Origin: Begonia masoniana
Taxonomy: Eukaryota; Streptophyta; Magnoliopsida; Cucurbitales; Begoniaceae
Length of the DNA stretch: 64,000 bases
Reading direction: 5' to 3'
Assembly (NCBI GenBank): GCA_022432975.1
Contig: CM039508.1
Span: 13,858,954-13,922,953 of the forward strand
The position numbers and the translations under genes were made by a program. This document shows, in pieces, positions 34,501 to 45,700 of the stretch (positions within the stretch are counted from its first letter, which is position 1; each line of letters starts with the position of its first letter). The notes below the pieces were generated by a model. It searched no databases. It was not told the origin of the DNA and was given only the letters and a program-made list of their open reading frames with translations.

Positions 34501-35858
34501 GTGTTACCTCTCTTTTGCAGGAATTTGAAGACATATTTCCAGAGGAATTACCTAAAGGAGTTTCCCCCACTTAGGGGAATCGAGCATCAAATCGATTTCA
34601 TCCCCGGAGCGACGATCCCAAACCGACCCGCATACCGAGCAAATCCAGAGGAAACAAAGGAAATTCAAAGGCAAGTAGATGAGTTGGTAGAGAAGGCCCT
34701 AGTGAAGGAGAGTCTTAGCCATGCTCGGTTCCGGTTATTTTGGTTCCAAAAAGGACGGCACTTGGAGAATGTGCGTCGATTGTCGAGCGGTAAATAAAAT
34801 TACGGTAAAGTATCGACACCCTATTCCTCGTCTTGATGATATGCTTGATGAACTGTATGGTGCATGTATGTTTTCCAAAATTGATTTAAAGAATGGATAT
34901 TATCAAATTCGCATGAAACAAGGAGATGAATGGAAAACAGCTTTTAAAACAAAATATGGTCTTTATGAATGGTTGGTTATGCCATTTGGACTATCTAATG
35001 CACCTGAGCACGTTTATGAGATTGATGAATCATGTTTTAAGGCAATTTATTGGAAAATTTGTTGTGGTCTACTTTGGATGATATTTTGGTGTATAGTAAG
35101 TCACTTGACGAACATGTTAAGCATTTGAGATCTGTATTTAGTGTGTTAAAATCGAATCTATTGTATGCTAATCTTAAAAAGTGTACCTTTTGCATGGAAT
35201 CGGTAGTTTCCTTGGTTTTGTAGTTAGCTCAAAGGGGGTATCCGTAGATGAGGAAAAGATAAGAGCAATCAAGGAATGGCCCACACCAAAGAATGCAAAT
35301 GAGGTACGTAGCTTTCATGGCTTGGCTAGCTTTTATAGGAGATTTGTAAGAGACTTTAGCACTATTGCGGCACCTATGAATGAGTTAGTTAAAAAGAATA
35401 TTGCATTTAACTGGACCGAAGTACATGACAAAGCGTTTAATTTGTTAAAAGAGAAACTAACTAATGCTCCCCTTCTAGTTTTACCAAATTTTGATAAAAC
35501 ATTTGAAATCGAATGTGACGCGTCGGGAAAGGGAATTGGAGGTGTTTTGATGCAGGAAATGAAGCCGATTGCTTACTTCAGTGAAAAGCTTAGTGGAGCG
35601 GCATTAAATTATCCAACATATGACAAGGAACTCTATGCTTTGGTAAGGACGTTACAAACATGGCAACTACTACTTGTGGCCCAAGGAGTTTATTATTCTT
35701 CCGATCACGAGAGTTTGAAGCACCTAAAGTCACAAGGTAAATTGCACAAGAGGCACGCCAAGTGGATGGAATTCATCGAGACCTTTCCATATGTCATCCA
35801 TTACAAAAAAGGTAAAGACAACGTAGTCGCTGATGCGTTGTCAAGGAGGTACGTTTAA
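34501..35858 (+). pseudogene. pol: A1 reverse transcriptase-RNase H, frameshifted
   Basis: Motifs across three frames: [20 protein letters not shown] (34501-34797), [66 protein letters not shown] (34721-35128), then [46 protein letters not shown] and VADALSRRY (35181-35858). An extra G at about 35076 (TACTTTGGATGATATT) interrupts the catalytic YFDD. Another indel near 35200 separates CTFC from FLGF. In RNase [12 protein letters not shown] replaces the usual [10 protein letters not shown]. Confidence 0.88.
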
Positions 35859-37125
35859 TCACTTCTCTACAATCTAAATTGTTAGGATTTGAATTTATTA
35901 AGGATTTGTATGAATCGGATATAGATTTTTGTCATGTATGGAGAGATTGTGAGAAAATTGTATGTGCTGATTATTATAGACATGATGGGTATTTATTTCG
36001 AAAGGATAAACTTTGTATACCTAAATGCTCATTACGTGAATTGCTTGTTAGAGAAACACATGGTGGAGGATTAATGGGACACTTTGGAATTGACAAAACT
36101 TTGAATGTCTTGATAGAACATTTCTTTTGGCCAAAAATGAAGCAAGATGTTATAACTATTTGTGAAAGATGCATTGAATGTAGGAAGGCAAAGTCAAAGA
36201 TCAAACCATATGGATTGTATAGTCCTTTACCCGTGCCCGAGCACCCTTGGACGGATATTTCCATGGACTTTGTGTTAGGTTTACCAAGAACACAAGGAGG
36301 TAAGGATAGTATTTTTGTGGTTGTGGATCGATTTAGTAAAATGGCACATTTTATAGCATGTTCTAAAACTAATGATGCTACACATATAGCGGATTTATTT
36401 TTTTAAAGAAATTGTGCGTTACATGGATTACCTAGAACAATTGTTAGTGATAGGGATGTGAAGTTTCTAAGTCACTTTGGAGAACCTTATGGAATAAGCT
36501 AGGTACAAAATTGCTGTTTTCCACCCGTGGCACACCCCCAAACGATGGACAAACCGAGGTAGTGAATCGAACTTTATCTACTTTGTTGAGAGCAATAATT
36601 TCTAAGAATTTAAAACAATGGGAAAATTGCTTGCCACATGTTGAGTTCGCTTACAATAGAGTTGTTCATTCTACTACTTCTTACTCACCATTTGAAATTG
36701 TGTATGGCTTTAACCCTCTTACACCGCTTGATTATTACCGTTACCTTCTAATGAATTGGTTGATTTAAATGGAAAAAGAAAGGCTGAATTCGTAAGAGAA
36801 TTACACTCGAAGGTTCGAGAAAACATTATACAAAAGAACGAGCACTATGCGCGACAAGCCAACAAGAGTAGAAAAGAATCATTTTTGAACCCGGAGATTG
36901 GGTTTGGGTGCATCTACGAAAGGAGAGATTTGCGGAGCGGAAGAGAAAGAATAAATTACAACCGCGAGGAGACGGTCCCTTCCAAGTGTTGGAACGCATC
37001 AATGACAATGCTTATAAGATTGACTTACCGAGCGAATATGGTAATGTAAGCGCTACTTTTAATGTTAGTGACTTATCTTTGTTTGATGCAGATTCGAGGA
37101 CGAATCTTTTCGAAGAGGGAGGGAA
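35859..37125 (+). pseudogene. pol: A1 integrase, frameshifted
   Basis: Frame 35879-36406 gives [15 protein letters not shown], the zinc region ([39 protein letters not shown]) and the first core Asp ([13 protein letters not shown]). An extra T near 36405 breaks the frame. The second Asp ([10 protein letters not shown] near 36445) and the Glu ([13 protein letters not shown], 36511-36768) are present in other frames. The C-terminal frame 36908-37381 has [40 protein letters not shown] and runs through the polypurine tract into the LTR tail. ORFs show HPN in place of HPQTDGQ. Confidence 0.87.
37113..37125 (+). other. A1 polypurine tract
   Basis: AAGAGGGAGGGAA immediately before the 3' LTR, inside the pol frame that continues into the LTR. 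Confidence 0.82.
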
Positions 37126-37995
37126 TGATGTAGTCAAAGGAGCAACTAAGGACAATCAAGAAGCAATAGGGAGCCAAGATCCATTGATGAATATAGGAGG
37201 ACCAATGACGAGATCAAGAACGAAGAAAATAAACAAAAGACTACAAATTTTAATCAAAGACATCCAAGAAAAGGAATCATCACAAAATGTGCAACGAGCA
37301 ATAATATTACTAAGTGTTGATGAAGAAGCAAGGACTGGAAAAGAAGCCCAAACGAAGCCCAAAACGAAGTCTCAAAAATAAAGACTTCCCACATGGTCAC
37401 CCAACATGGCACTACTCTAGCCCAAGAGTTTTTAACTTCAAAGTTCTTACAAGTGCCACACCATTGGGCTAGGCCCACAATCTGAATTAAACTCGAGACT
37501 CACGTTACTTAAACCTAAGTTCCGCGGCCACCATCCACTTGCACCACTTTCCAATTTTCCTTCTCTTATTTTTGGAAACTTTCCTATTGTCTAATTAGGA
37601 TATTTTGATTATTATGTTATTACCTTATTAGTTTTATCCCTTTGCCTATTTAAGGGAGGCTTGTAATAGATTTTAGGGACTTTTGAATGAATTGATTTTT
37701 ATTAAGCTTTGCTTTGAGGTGAGATCCTTATAATTCTCTTCTTGAGTTCTTGGTTAGAACTTGATCTTCTTCAAGTGTATTCTTGAAAAGATCGACTTGA
37801 AGCTTAAGGTTTCCAACCACTAGTTTTGTTGGTTCGGGTCTAGCTGCTTTTTTCTGATAACTTTGGTTCCATCGCTATCTATCGATTGGGGTCAAGTTCC
37901 TTCTTCTTATTCTTTGAATCAATAAAGGCATTATTCCCTTTGAATTCCGTATTGCGTGTTGGGTCTAAGATCTCTAATATCTTAGGTTCATATCA
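37126..37995 (+). repeat. A1 3' LTR (870 bp) encoding the pol tail
   Basis: TGATGTAGTC...GGTTCATATCA. The frame from integrase continues 37126-37381: IGGPMTRSRTKKINKR at about 37192-37240, then SVDEEARTGKEAQ and the 12-mer region. One A is lost in the first 12-mer, so this copy reads TKPKTKSQK. It contains the sequence from which the A1 minisatellite derives. Confidence 0.95.
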
Positions 37996-38000
37996 CCTGG

Positions 38001-38420
38001 TTAGCGTACAATTTCTCTTTCCTAAGAACATTCAAAACTGCTCTCAAATGGGAAAAATGTCATGCAGATTCAAATTGATATTAAAATACATCAAAGTATA
38101 CAACCACAAATTTTCCAATAACGGTACGCCAAAAACCTGATTCATCACAGCGCATAAAAGTACTACGGTGATAGGTAGCCAAATGGGCCTGGCCCATCCA
38201 CTCGTACAATCCATGTTTTGTTTTAACCGCCGTTTCCAATCATCTCCTTCATTCATTCTAATCTGATGGTATCCACTCTTAAGATCAATCTTTGAAAAGA
38301 ACAGGAACCCATGCACTCATTCAAGCATATCAGCTACACGAGGGAATAGGGAAAACGATTACTTTACAATGATATTGTTGATGGCGCGACAAGCGGGTGC
38401 ACATTCGCATTTTTCCATTC
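38001..38420 (-). pseudogene. pol: Fam-C RT palm, far side of A1
   Basis: Minus-strand continuation of the RT split by A1. [20 protein letters not shown] is clear (38044-38316 frame). The catalytic YFDD reads YFDV followed by an early stop (near 38080-38092), so this RT is inactive. MNQVF and KFVVV flank it. Upstream (rightwards) the similarity weakens through RLDDM...INKIT equivalents to about 38420. Confidence 0.8.
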
Positions 38421-39218
38421 CTGGCTAGGAACCAAAGAACGGGAACAGCGACACGGACTAATGCTCTCCCTACGTCCCCCTTTCCATCAAGGATTCCACT
38501 TGACGTCTGTAACCTTGGTTCCTCTGGGTCTGGTGCGATGAGCTGGCCGATTCGGAATAGAGGCCTCCGGAAACCAGGTCAATCTTGTGTCAAATCCCGG
38601 CGAAACAATGGGTGGCAAACCTTTTGGAAGACTCATTCGGGCAATACGTCCTCAAGTCCGCAAAAAGAGAAACAACCAGATGGAAGGGACCAAATCTACT
38701 TGTTAGTATTTAAAACAATCGTCTTTTGTACGTGAGACGAATCATTGGATGTTTGTCGGTTAATGGCTGTTTCAGATCCGATGGTTGCACAGAGATTCTG
38801 GTTAGAAATGGATGAACTCTCTAGTTTCCTTTGTTCACACTCTTTCTTTCTTGTTCACTCGAGTTCTGAAACTTAATTTGATCTGCAAAAGACCTCTCTC
38901 GGGGATAAGGTACTAATGTGATTGGCTTGGGTATGGTGTGCTGAAGACTTGTTGGTGGAAACCATCATGTTGCACTCTGCGATCAAATTGCCCGGCTTCC
39001 CAACAGGATATGACTAGCTTGCATTCGGACCACGTCGCAGTTCACTTAGTCTCGTTACGCCCAATACGAAAGGGTACACCACTTGCTTGGTGAAACGTAC
39101 CTCCCACTATCATTTCAACACCATTGCAAACTGGCTAAGGTCGGGATTTCAACGTTAACACTCCCAATATTTCTCCACCTTAGAAGCACTAGCAGTTGGT
39201 TACAAACTGCCCCCGTGA
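38421..39218 (-). pseudogene. Fam-C RT N-terminus, linker and protease, badly decayed
   Basis: Only short islands are recognisable on the minus strand: an RT N-terminal island with proline-rich PxRP/QVE-like pieces (38460-38660), and a protease end [16 protein letters not shown] at about 38990-39050, with a degenerate active-site region near 39150-39210. Base composition is less AT-rich than in the same part of fam-A and fam-B, and frames change every few tens of bases. No usable ORF. Confidence 0.6.
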
Positions 39219-40560
39219 CTAGACGCTAAACACTTGTCTTTCACGTGCAAGGGTGTGGAAAATATTTTCTCGCTGGAACCTTATCCTTTCGGCCGCCTTT
39301 ATCTGTGCACTCAAGGCACGTCGGTTGCAACCCAAAAAGGAAGTCTCCGTTGGAGCTTCTAACTCCTCATCATCCGTGGAAAAAACCATACTCCAATGAT
39401 GGTCAGATCGATTCCCCTCGTTCATCACTAGCCTGGACTCGATCTCTCCACTTCCCGCAACACCATCACCGCTTATTTGGGCATTGACTTGCAATATGTC
39501 CTCTCCCAAGACATTTGAAACACTTGATCTCACTGAGCGATGGGTGTAGCGTTGGTTGGCCTGGTTGGGATGGAGGGCTTGCTGTCACGTGTTCAAAAAC
39601 TTAGCCGGAGAAGTGGGAGGGACTCCTTCCTTCTTCGGAATACTTGGTTTTCCAAGGCATTTGGTGCGAAACTTGTTCGGTACTAAACTACGTCGTGCTG
39701 CTGTCTCTCTACCTTCAATGACATGTGACACCAAGTCTTCAACTGACGGAAATGTGTTAGACAACCGCGTCAAAATCTAGCGATTCAACCCCTCAAGAAT
39801 TAGACCATAGTCGCTTCTCGATCCTCTGCGAACCAATTGGCCGTATCACGTCCATCTCAATCTTTAATATCATACCACACTCGATCCCTTGACGAAGAGT
39901 TGAAATTTGTTGTGTAGATCCGACGGTAATGACTCGGTACAAACGTCGTCGGCATCACCTCTCATCTGCCCAACTCTCAATGGGAAGGTCTCCGTCTTGC
40001 CTTCGATCGAGACACAACTTGTCAACACCAAACTTTTGCATACTCTGTAAATTCTATGGCAGCAGCAAGCTTCACTTTCTTTCGCTCGGAGTATTGTGGC
40101 AATCAAAACTAGCTCTATTTTCCGATTCACCACACAGTCCAAGTACGCTCTGGATCACTTTTTCCTCGAAACTCAGGAATCTTCATCTTGATGTTTCCCA
40201 AATTATAAGCAAGTCGGCTCGATATTGTCTTGCGCGGTCATTCCAAGTATTTCCACGCTGCCCACGGACACCATATCAGACATCCCAAGTTCTCTCATAA
40301 ATTTCATCGATCTCTTCCATAGGGAATGCCTACGCGGGTTCTTCTCAGGAATTATGCCAGTTCAGGAGTTTGGACTCGTGTCGGAATTTGCTTCCACTTG
40401 AATCAAATGCGCATTGATCTCATGAACCTGTGTCTCATCAGCGTCTCATCTCCCCCATGATCGCCTCCATTTGTAAATTTTGGCAGTTAGCTGGACGTGG
40501 TTGTCTTCTGCGTCGGACATGGTTAGGTATTCTATGGCAAGAACGGCGAAGGTGAAGTAA
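39219..40560 (-). pseudogene. gag: Fam-C gag, badly decayed
   Basis: Minus-strand islands: ALSAQIKAAERIRFQRENIFHT (39219-39300) matching the fam-A LSVQIKEDDDKAQRENIFHT linker; a knuckle remnant (CFKCLGE near 39495-39515); and an N-terminal part ERKKVKLAAA around 40050-40090 matching [10 protein letters not shown] of fam-B. Here the codons are AAAGAAAG, not the A8 run that frameshifts fam-A and fam-B. A glutamine- and methionine-rich start region reaches about 40560. Confidence 0.7.
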
Positions 40561-40631
40561 TAGGACCTCACAACACTCCCTCACGTGTTTCACTCGAAAA
40601 TGTGGAAAATCACTCAATTGCACTCGTGTTT
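40561..40631 (-). other. Fam-C leader remnant and junction to satellite
   Basis: GGACCTCACAACACTCCCTC, then CACGTGTTTCACTCG and CACTCGTGTTTACACTC, homologous to the fam-A leader at 1025-1085. It then enters satellite through ACACTCAACC. The rest of the leader and the 5' LTR are missing. Confidence 0.75.
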
Positions 40632-42312
40632 ACACTCAACCTCATTTGCTTGATACGTTCAGCTCTTTGGAACAAATCGATTGAAGTAAAGTTTCTTATA
40701 CTCATCAAACGCATTACTAAGTCTTAATTACTCGTCCATGAAGGTTATTGGGTCCTCAATACACGTCGTTCTCATCACTTCAAGTTAAAACCTGAATGTG
40801 AAATGGATAACTTAGGTTCTAACCACAAGTCATGTAACACTCAACCTCATTTGCTTGATACGTTCAGCTCTTTGGAACAAATCGATTGAAGTAAAGTTTC
40901 TATACTTCATCAAACGCATTACTAAGTCTTAATTACTCGTCCATGAAGGTTATTGGGTCCTCAATACACGTCGTTCTCATCACTTCAAGTTAAAACCTGA
41001 ATGTGAAATGGATAACTTAGGTTCTAACCACAAGTCATGTAACACTCAACCTCATTTGCTTGATACGTTCAGCTCTTTGGAACAAATCGATTGAAGTAAA
41101 GTTTCTATACTTCATCAAACGCATTACTAAGTCTTAATTACTCGTCCATGAAGGTTATTGGGTCCTCAATACACGTCGTTCTCATCACTTCAAGTTAAAA
41201 CCTTGAATGTGAAATGGATAACTTAGGTTCTAACCACAAGTCATGTAACACTCAACCTCATTTGCTTGATACGTTCAGCTCTTTGGAACAAATCGATTGA
41301 AGTAAAGTTTCTTATACTCATCAAACGCATTACTAAGTCTTAATTACTCGTCCATGAAGGTTATTGGGTCCTCAATACACGTCGTTCTCATCACTTCAAG
41401 TTAAAACCTGAATGTGAAATGGATAACTTAGGTTCTAACCACAAGTCATGTAACACTCAACCTCATTTGCTTGATACGTTCAGCTCTTTGGAACAAATCG
41501 ATTGAAGTAAAGTTTCTTATACTCATCAAACGCATTACTAAGTCTTAATTACTCGTCCATGAAGGTTATTGGGTCCTCAATACACGTCGTTCTCATCACT
41601 TCAAGTTAAAACCTGAATGTGAAATGGATAACTTAGGTTCTAACCACAAGTCATGTAACACTCAACCTCATTTGCTTGATACGTTCAGCTCTTTGGAACA
41701 AATCGATTGAAGTAAAGTTTCTATACTTCATCAAACGCATTACTAAGTCTTAATTACTCGTCCATGAAGGTTATTGGGTCCTCAATACACGTCGTTCTCA
41801 TCACTTCAAGTTAAAACCTGAATGTGAAATGGATAACTTAGGTTCTAACCACAAGTCATGTAACACTCAACCTCATTTGCTTGATACGTTCAGCTCTTTG
41901 GAACAAATCGATTGAAGTAAAGTTTCTATACTTCATCAAACGCATTACTAAGTCTTAATTACTCGTCCATGAAGGTTATTGGGTCCTCAATACACGTCGT
42001 TCTCATCACTTCAAGTTAAAACCTGAATGTGAAATGGATAACTTAGGTTCTAACCACAAGTCATGTAACACTCAACCTCATTTGCTTGATACGTTCAGCT
42101 CTTTGGAACAAATCGATTGAAGTAAAGTTTCTTATACTCATCAAACGCATTACTAAGTCTTAATTACTCGTCCATGAAGGTTATTGGGTCCTCAATACAC
42201 GTCGTTCTCATCACTTCAAGTTAAAACCTTGAATGTGAAATGGATAACTTAGGTTCTAACCACAAGTCATGTAACACTCAACCTCATTTGCTTGATACGT
42301 TCAGCTCTTTGG
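40632..42312. repeat. Satellite array S4, about 8 nearly identical copies
   Basis: Every copy has GCTCTTTGGAACAAATC (two T fewer than the GCTCTTTTGG norm, as counted from the run) and GGGTCCTCAAT. Copies otherwise differ only by 1-base losses that recur in a few combinations (TTTCTATACTTC or TTTCTTATACTC; CCTGAATG or CCTTGAATG). Monomer length is about 205 bp. It suggests a very recent block amplification or a polished-together consensus. Confidence 0.95.
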
Positions 42313-42780
42313 ACGCCACAAGGAGAACCTTGATAAGTTTGGAAGAAATTCTCTCACATTCGATAAAAAACTTAATACCCCTTTTTATTCAACTAAGAAT
42401 GAAATTAAGGCATGAAACACCCCTTCATGCTAGGGTTTCAAGAATAAAAATACTATCTGCCGGAATCATAATTAAAATAATGACAATTGCCTAAAATAAT
42501 TGACAACTTATGACTTGACATACGACAAGTACTTTTTAAACCCTAAAAATGACAATGAAGTTAAACAAACCACTATAAAACGAAAATTACATAAAAATAT
42601 CCCAAAAAGCTTGGTAAGAGAACAATTCGTGGTTCTGCCTTTTTTGAAACCAATTTCCTCTTGAGGTAAGATTGAGGGACCAGATGCTCATGGATCCGAT
42701 CTGATTGCTTTTCTCGGTATTGGTGCCATCCACTTGTAAGTTTTTGGTTTTTTAAATTTTCCGTTGAGGTCCGCATTCAA
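42313..42780 (-). mobile_element. Fam-C LTR fragment
   Basis: From GACGCCACAAGGAGAACC to about GAGGTCCGCATTC; matches 25107-25632 of the fam-C 3' LTR (ACACCCCTTCATGCTAGGGT is shared) with several small deletions. The pol-tail motif region is degraded. No TSD. The start abuts satellite GCTCTTTG and the end abuts AACCACCAAGT. Boundaries are uncertain by about 10 bp. Confidence 0.85.
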
Positions 42781-45700
42781 TAACCACCAAGTTAGTAACA
42801 CTCAACCTCATTTGCTTGATACGTTCAGCTCTTTTGGAACAAATCGATTGAAGTAAAGTTTTTTATACTTCATCAAACGCATTACTAAGTATTAATTACT
42901 CGTCCATGAAGGTTATTGGGTCCTCAATACACGTCGTTCACATCACTTCAAGTAAAAACCTTGAATGTGAAATGGATAACTTAGGTTCTAACCACAAGTC
43001 ATGTAACACTTAACCTCATTTGCTTGATACGTTCAGCTCTTTTGGAACAAATCGATTGAAGTAAAGTTTCTTATACTTCATCAAACGCATTACTAAGTCT
43101 TAATTACTCGTCCATGAAGGTTATTGGGTACTCAATACACGTCGTTCTCATCATTTCAAGTTAAAACCTTGAATGTGAAATGCATAACTTAGGTTCTAAC
43201 CACAAGTCATGTAACACTCAACCTCATTTGCTTGATACGTTCAGCTCTTTTGGAACAAATCGATTGAAGTAAAGTTTCTTATACTTCATCAAACGCATTA
43301 CTAAGTATTAATTACTCGTCCATGAAGGTTATTGTGTCCTCAATACACGTCGTTCACATCACTTCAAGTAAAAACCTTGAATGTGAAATGGATAACTCAG
43401 GTTCTAACCACAAGTCATGTAACACTCAACCTCATTTGCTTGATACGTTCAGCTCTTTTGGAGCAAATCGATTGAAGTAAAGTTTCTTATACTTCATCAA
43501 ACGCATTACTAAGTCTTAATTACTCGTCCATGAAGGTTATTGGGTACTCAATACACGTCGTTCTCATCACTTCAAGTTAAAACCTTGAATGTGAAATGGA
43601 TAACTTAGGTTCTAACCACAAGTCATGTAACACTCAACCTCATTGCTTTATACGTTCAGCTCTTTTGGAACAAATCGATTGAAGTAAAGTTTCTTATACT
43701 TCATCAAACGCATTACTAAGTCTTAATTACTCGTCCATGAAGGTTATTGGGTCCTCAATACACGTCGTTCACATCACTTCAAGTAAAAACCTTGAATGTG
43801 AGATGGATAACTTAGGTTCTAACCACAAGTAATGTAACACTCAACCTCATTTGCTTGATACGTTCAGCTCTTTTGGAGCAAATCGATTGAAGTAAAGTTT
43901 CTTATACTTCATCAAACGCATTACTAAGTCTTAATTACTCGTCCATGAAGGTTATTGGGTACTCAATACACGTCGTTCTCATCACTTCAAGTTAAAACCT
44001 TGAATGTGAGATGGATAACTTAGGTTCTAACCACAAGTCATGTAACACTCAACCTCATTTGCTTGATACGTTCAGCTCTTTTGGAACAAATCGATTGAAG
44101 TAAAGTTTTTTATACTTCATCAAACGCATTACTAAGTCTTAATTACTCGTCCATGAAGGTTATTGGGTACTCAATACACGTCGTTCTCATCACTTCAAGT
44201 AAAAACCTTGAATGTGAAATGGATAACTTAGGTTCTAACCACAAGTCATGTAACACTCAACCTCATTTGCTTGATACGTTCAGCTCTTTTGGAACAAATC
44301 GATTGAAGTAAAGTTTTTTATACTTCATCAAACGCATTACTAAGTCTTAATTACTCGTCCATGAAGGTTATTGGGTCCTCAATACACGTCGTTCTCATCA
44401 CTTCAAGTAAAAACCTTGAATGTGAAATGGATAACTTAGGTTCTAACCACAAGTCATGTAACACTCAACCTCATTTGCTTGATACGTTCAGCTCTTTTGG
44501 AGCAAATCGATTGAAGTAAAGTTTCTTATACTTCATCAAACGCATTACTAAGTCTTAATTACTCGTCCATGAAGGTTATTGGGTACTCAATACACGTCGT
44601 TCTCATCACTTCAAGTTAAAACCTTGAATGTGAAATGGATAACTTAGGTTCTAACCACAAGTCATGTAACACTCAACCTCATTTGCTTGATACGTTCAGC
44701 TCTTTTGGAACAAATCGATTGAAGTAAAGTTTCTTATACTTCATCAAACGCATTACTAAGTCTTAATTACTCGTCCATGAAGGTTATTGGGTACTCAATA
44801 CACGTCGTTCTCATCACTTCAAGTAAAAACCTTGAATGTGAAATGGATAACTTAGGTTCTAACCACAAGTCATGTAACACTCAACCTCATTTGCTTGATA
44901 CGTTCAGCTCTTTTGGAACAAATCGATTGAAGTAAAGTTTCTTATACTTCATCAAACGCATTACTAAGTCTTAATTACTCGTCCATGAAGGTTATTGGGT
45001 CCTCAATACACGTCGTTCACATCACTTCAAGTAAAAACCTTGAATGTGAAATGGATAACTTAGGTTCTAGCCACAAGTCATGTAACACTCAACCTCATTT
45101 GCTTGATACGTTCAGCTCTTTTGGAACAAATCGATTGAAGTAAAGTTTCTTATACTTCATCAAACGCATTACTAAGTTTTAATTACTCGTCCATGAGGTT
45201 ATTGGGTACTCAATACACGTCGTTCACATCACTTCAAGTAAAAACCTTGAATGTGAAATGGATAACTCAGGTTCTAACCACAAGTCATGTAACACTCAAC
45301 CTCATTTGCTTGATACGTTCAGCTCTTTTGGAACAAATCGATTGAAGTAAAGTTTTGATACATCATCAAACGCATTACTAAGTCTTAATTACTCGTCCAT
45401 GAAGGTTATTGGGTCCTCAATACACGTCGTTCACATCACTTCAAGTAAAAACCTTGAATGTGAAATGGATAACTTAGGTTCTAGCCACAAGTCATGTACA
45501 CTCAACCTCATTGCTTGATACGTTCAGCTCTTTTGGAGCAAATCGATTGAAGTAAATTTCTTATACTTCATCAAACGCATTACTAAGTCTTAATTACTCG
45601 TCCATGAAGGTTATTGGGTACTCAATACACGTCGTTCTCATCACTTCAAGTTAAAACCTTGAATGTGAAATGGATAACTTAGGTTCTAACCACAAGTCAT

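Larger units (their letters stand above)
28453..37995 (+). mobile_element. Fam-A Ty3/gypsy element A1 with 3.66-kb repeat expansion
   Basis: Complete-ended plus-strand element with perfect target duplication CCTGG (28448-28452 and 37996-38000), inserted in the fam-C RT gene. Order: 5' LTR, PBS, short leader, 192 copies of a 12-mer, about 65 A(n)TTCG units, truncated gag, protease remnant, RT, RNase H, integrase, PPT, 3' LTR. Coding is broken by many 1-base indels, including one in the RT catalytic motif. The normal leader and gag N-terminus (about 1.2 kb in A3) are gone, replaced by the two arrays. Non-autonomous as written. Confidence 0.96.
24976..40631 (-). mobile_element. Old fam-C Ty3/gypsy element with two fam-A insertions
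   Basis: Minus-strand element in the satellite. Reading right to left: leader remnant, gag, protease, RT, RNase H, integrase, 3' LTR. It is split by the A1 element (28453-37995) in the RT palm and by a fam-A solo LTR (26053-26907) at the end of the integrase core. The 5' LTR is missing: the element stops in the leader at about 40631 and joins satellite directly, without a target duplication. It is heavily decayed at the gag-protease end. It is the oldest layer of this nest. Confidence 0.9.

Noticed and set aside
39245..40300. Plus-strand ORFs of 74-123 residues in the decayed fam-C gag region
   Set aside because: They are antisense to recognisable gag islands on the minus strand and have no domain features of their own.
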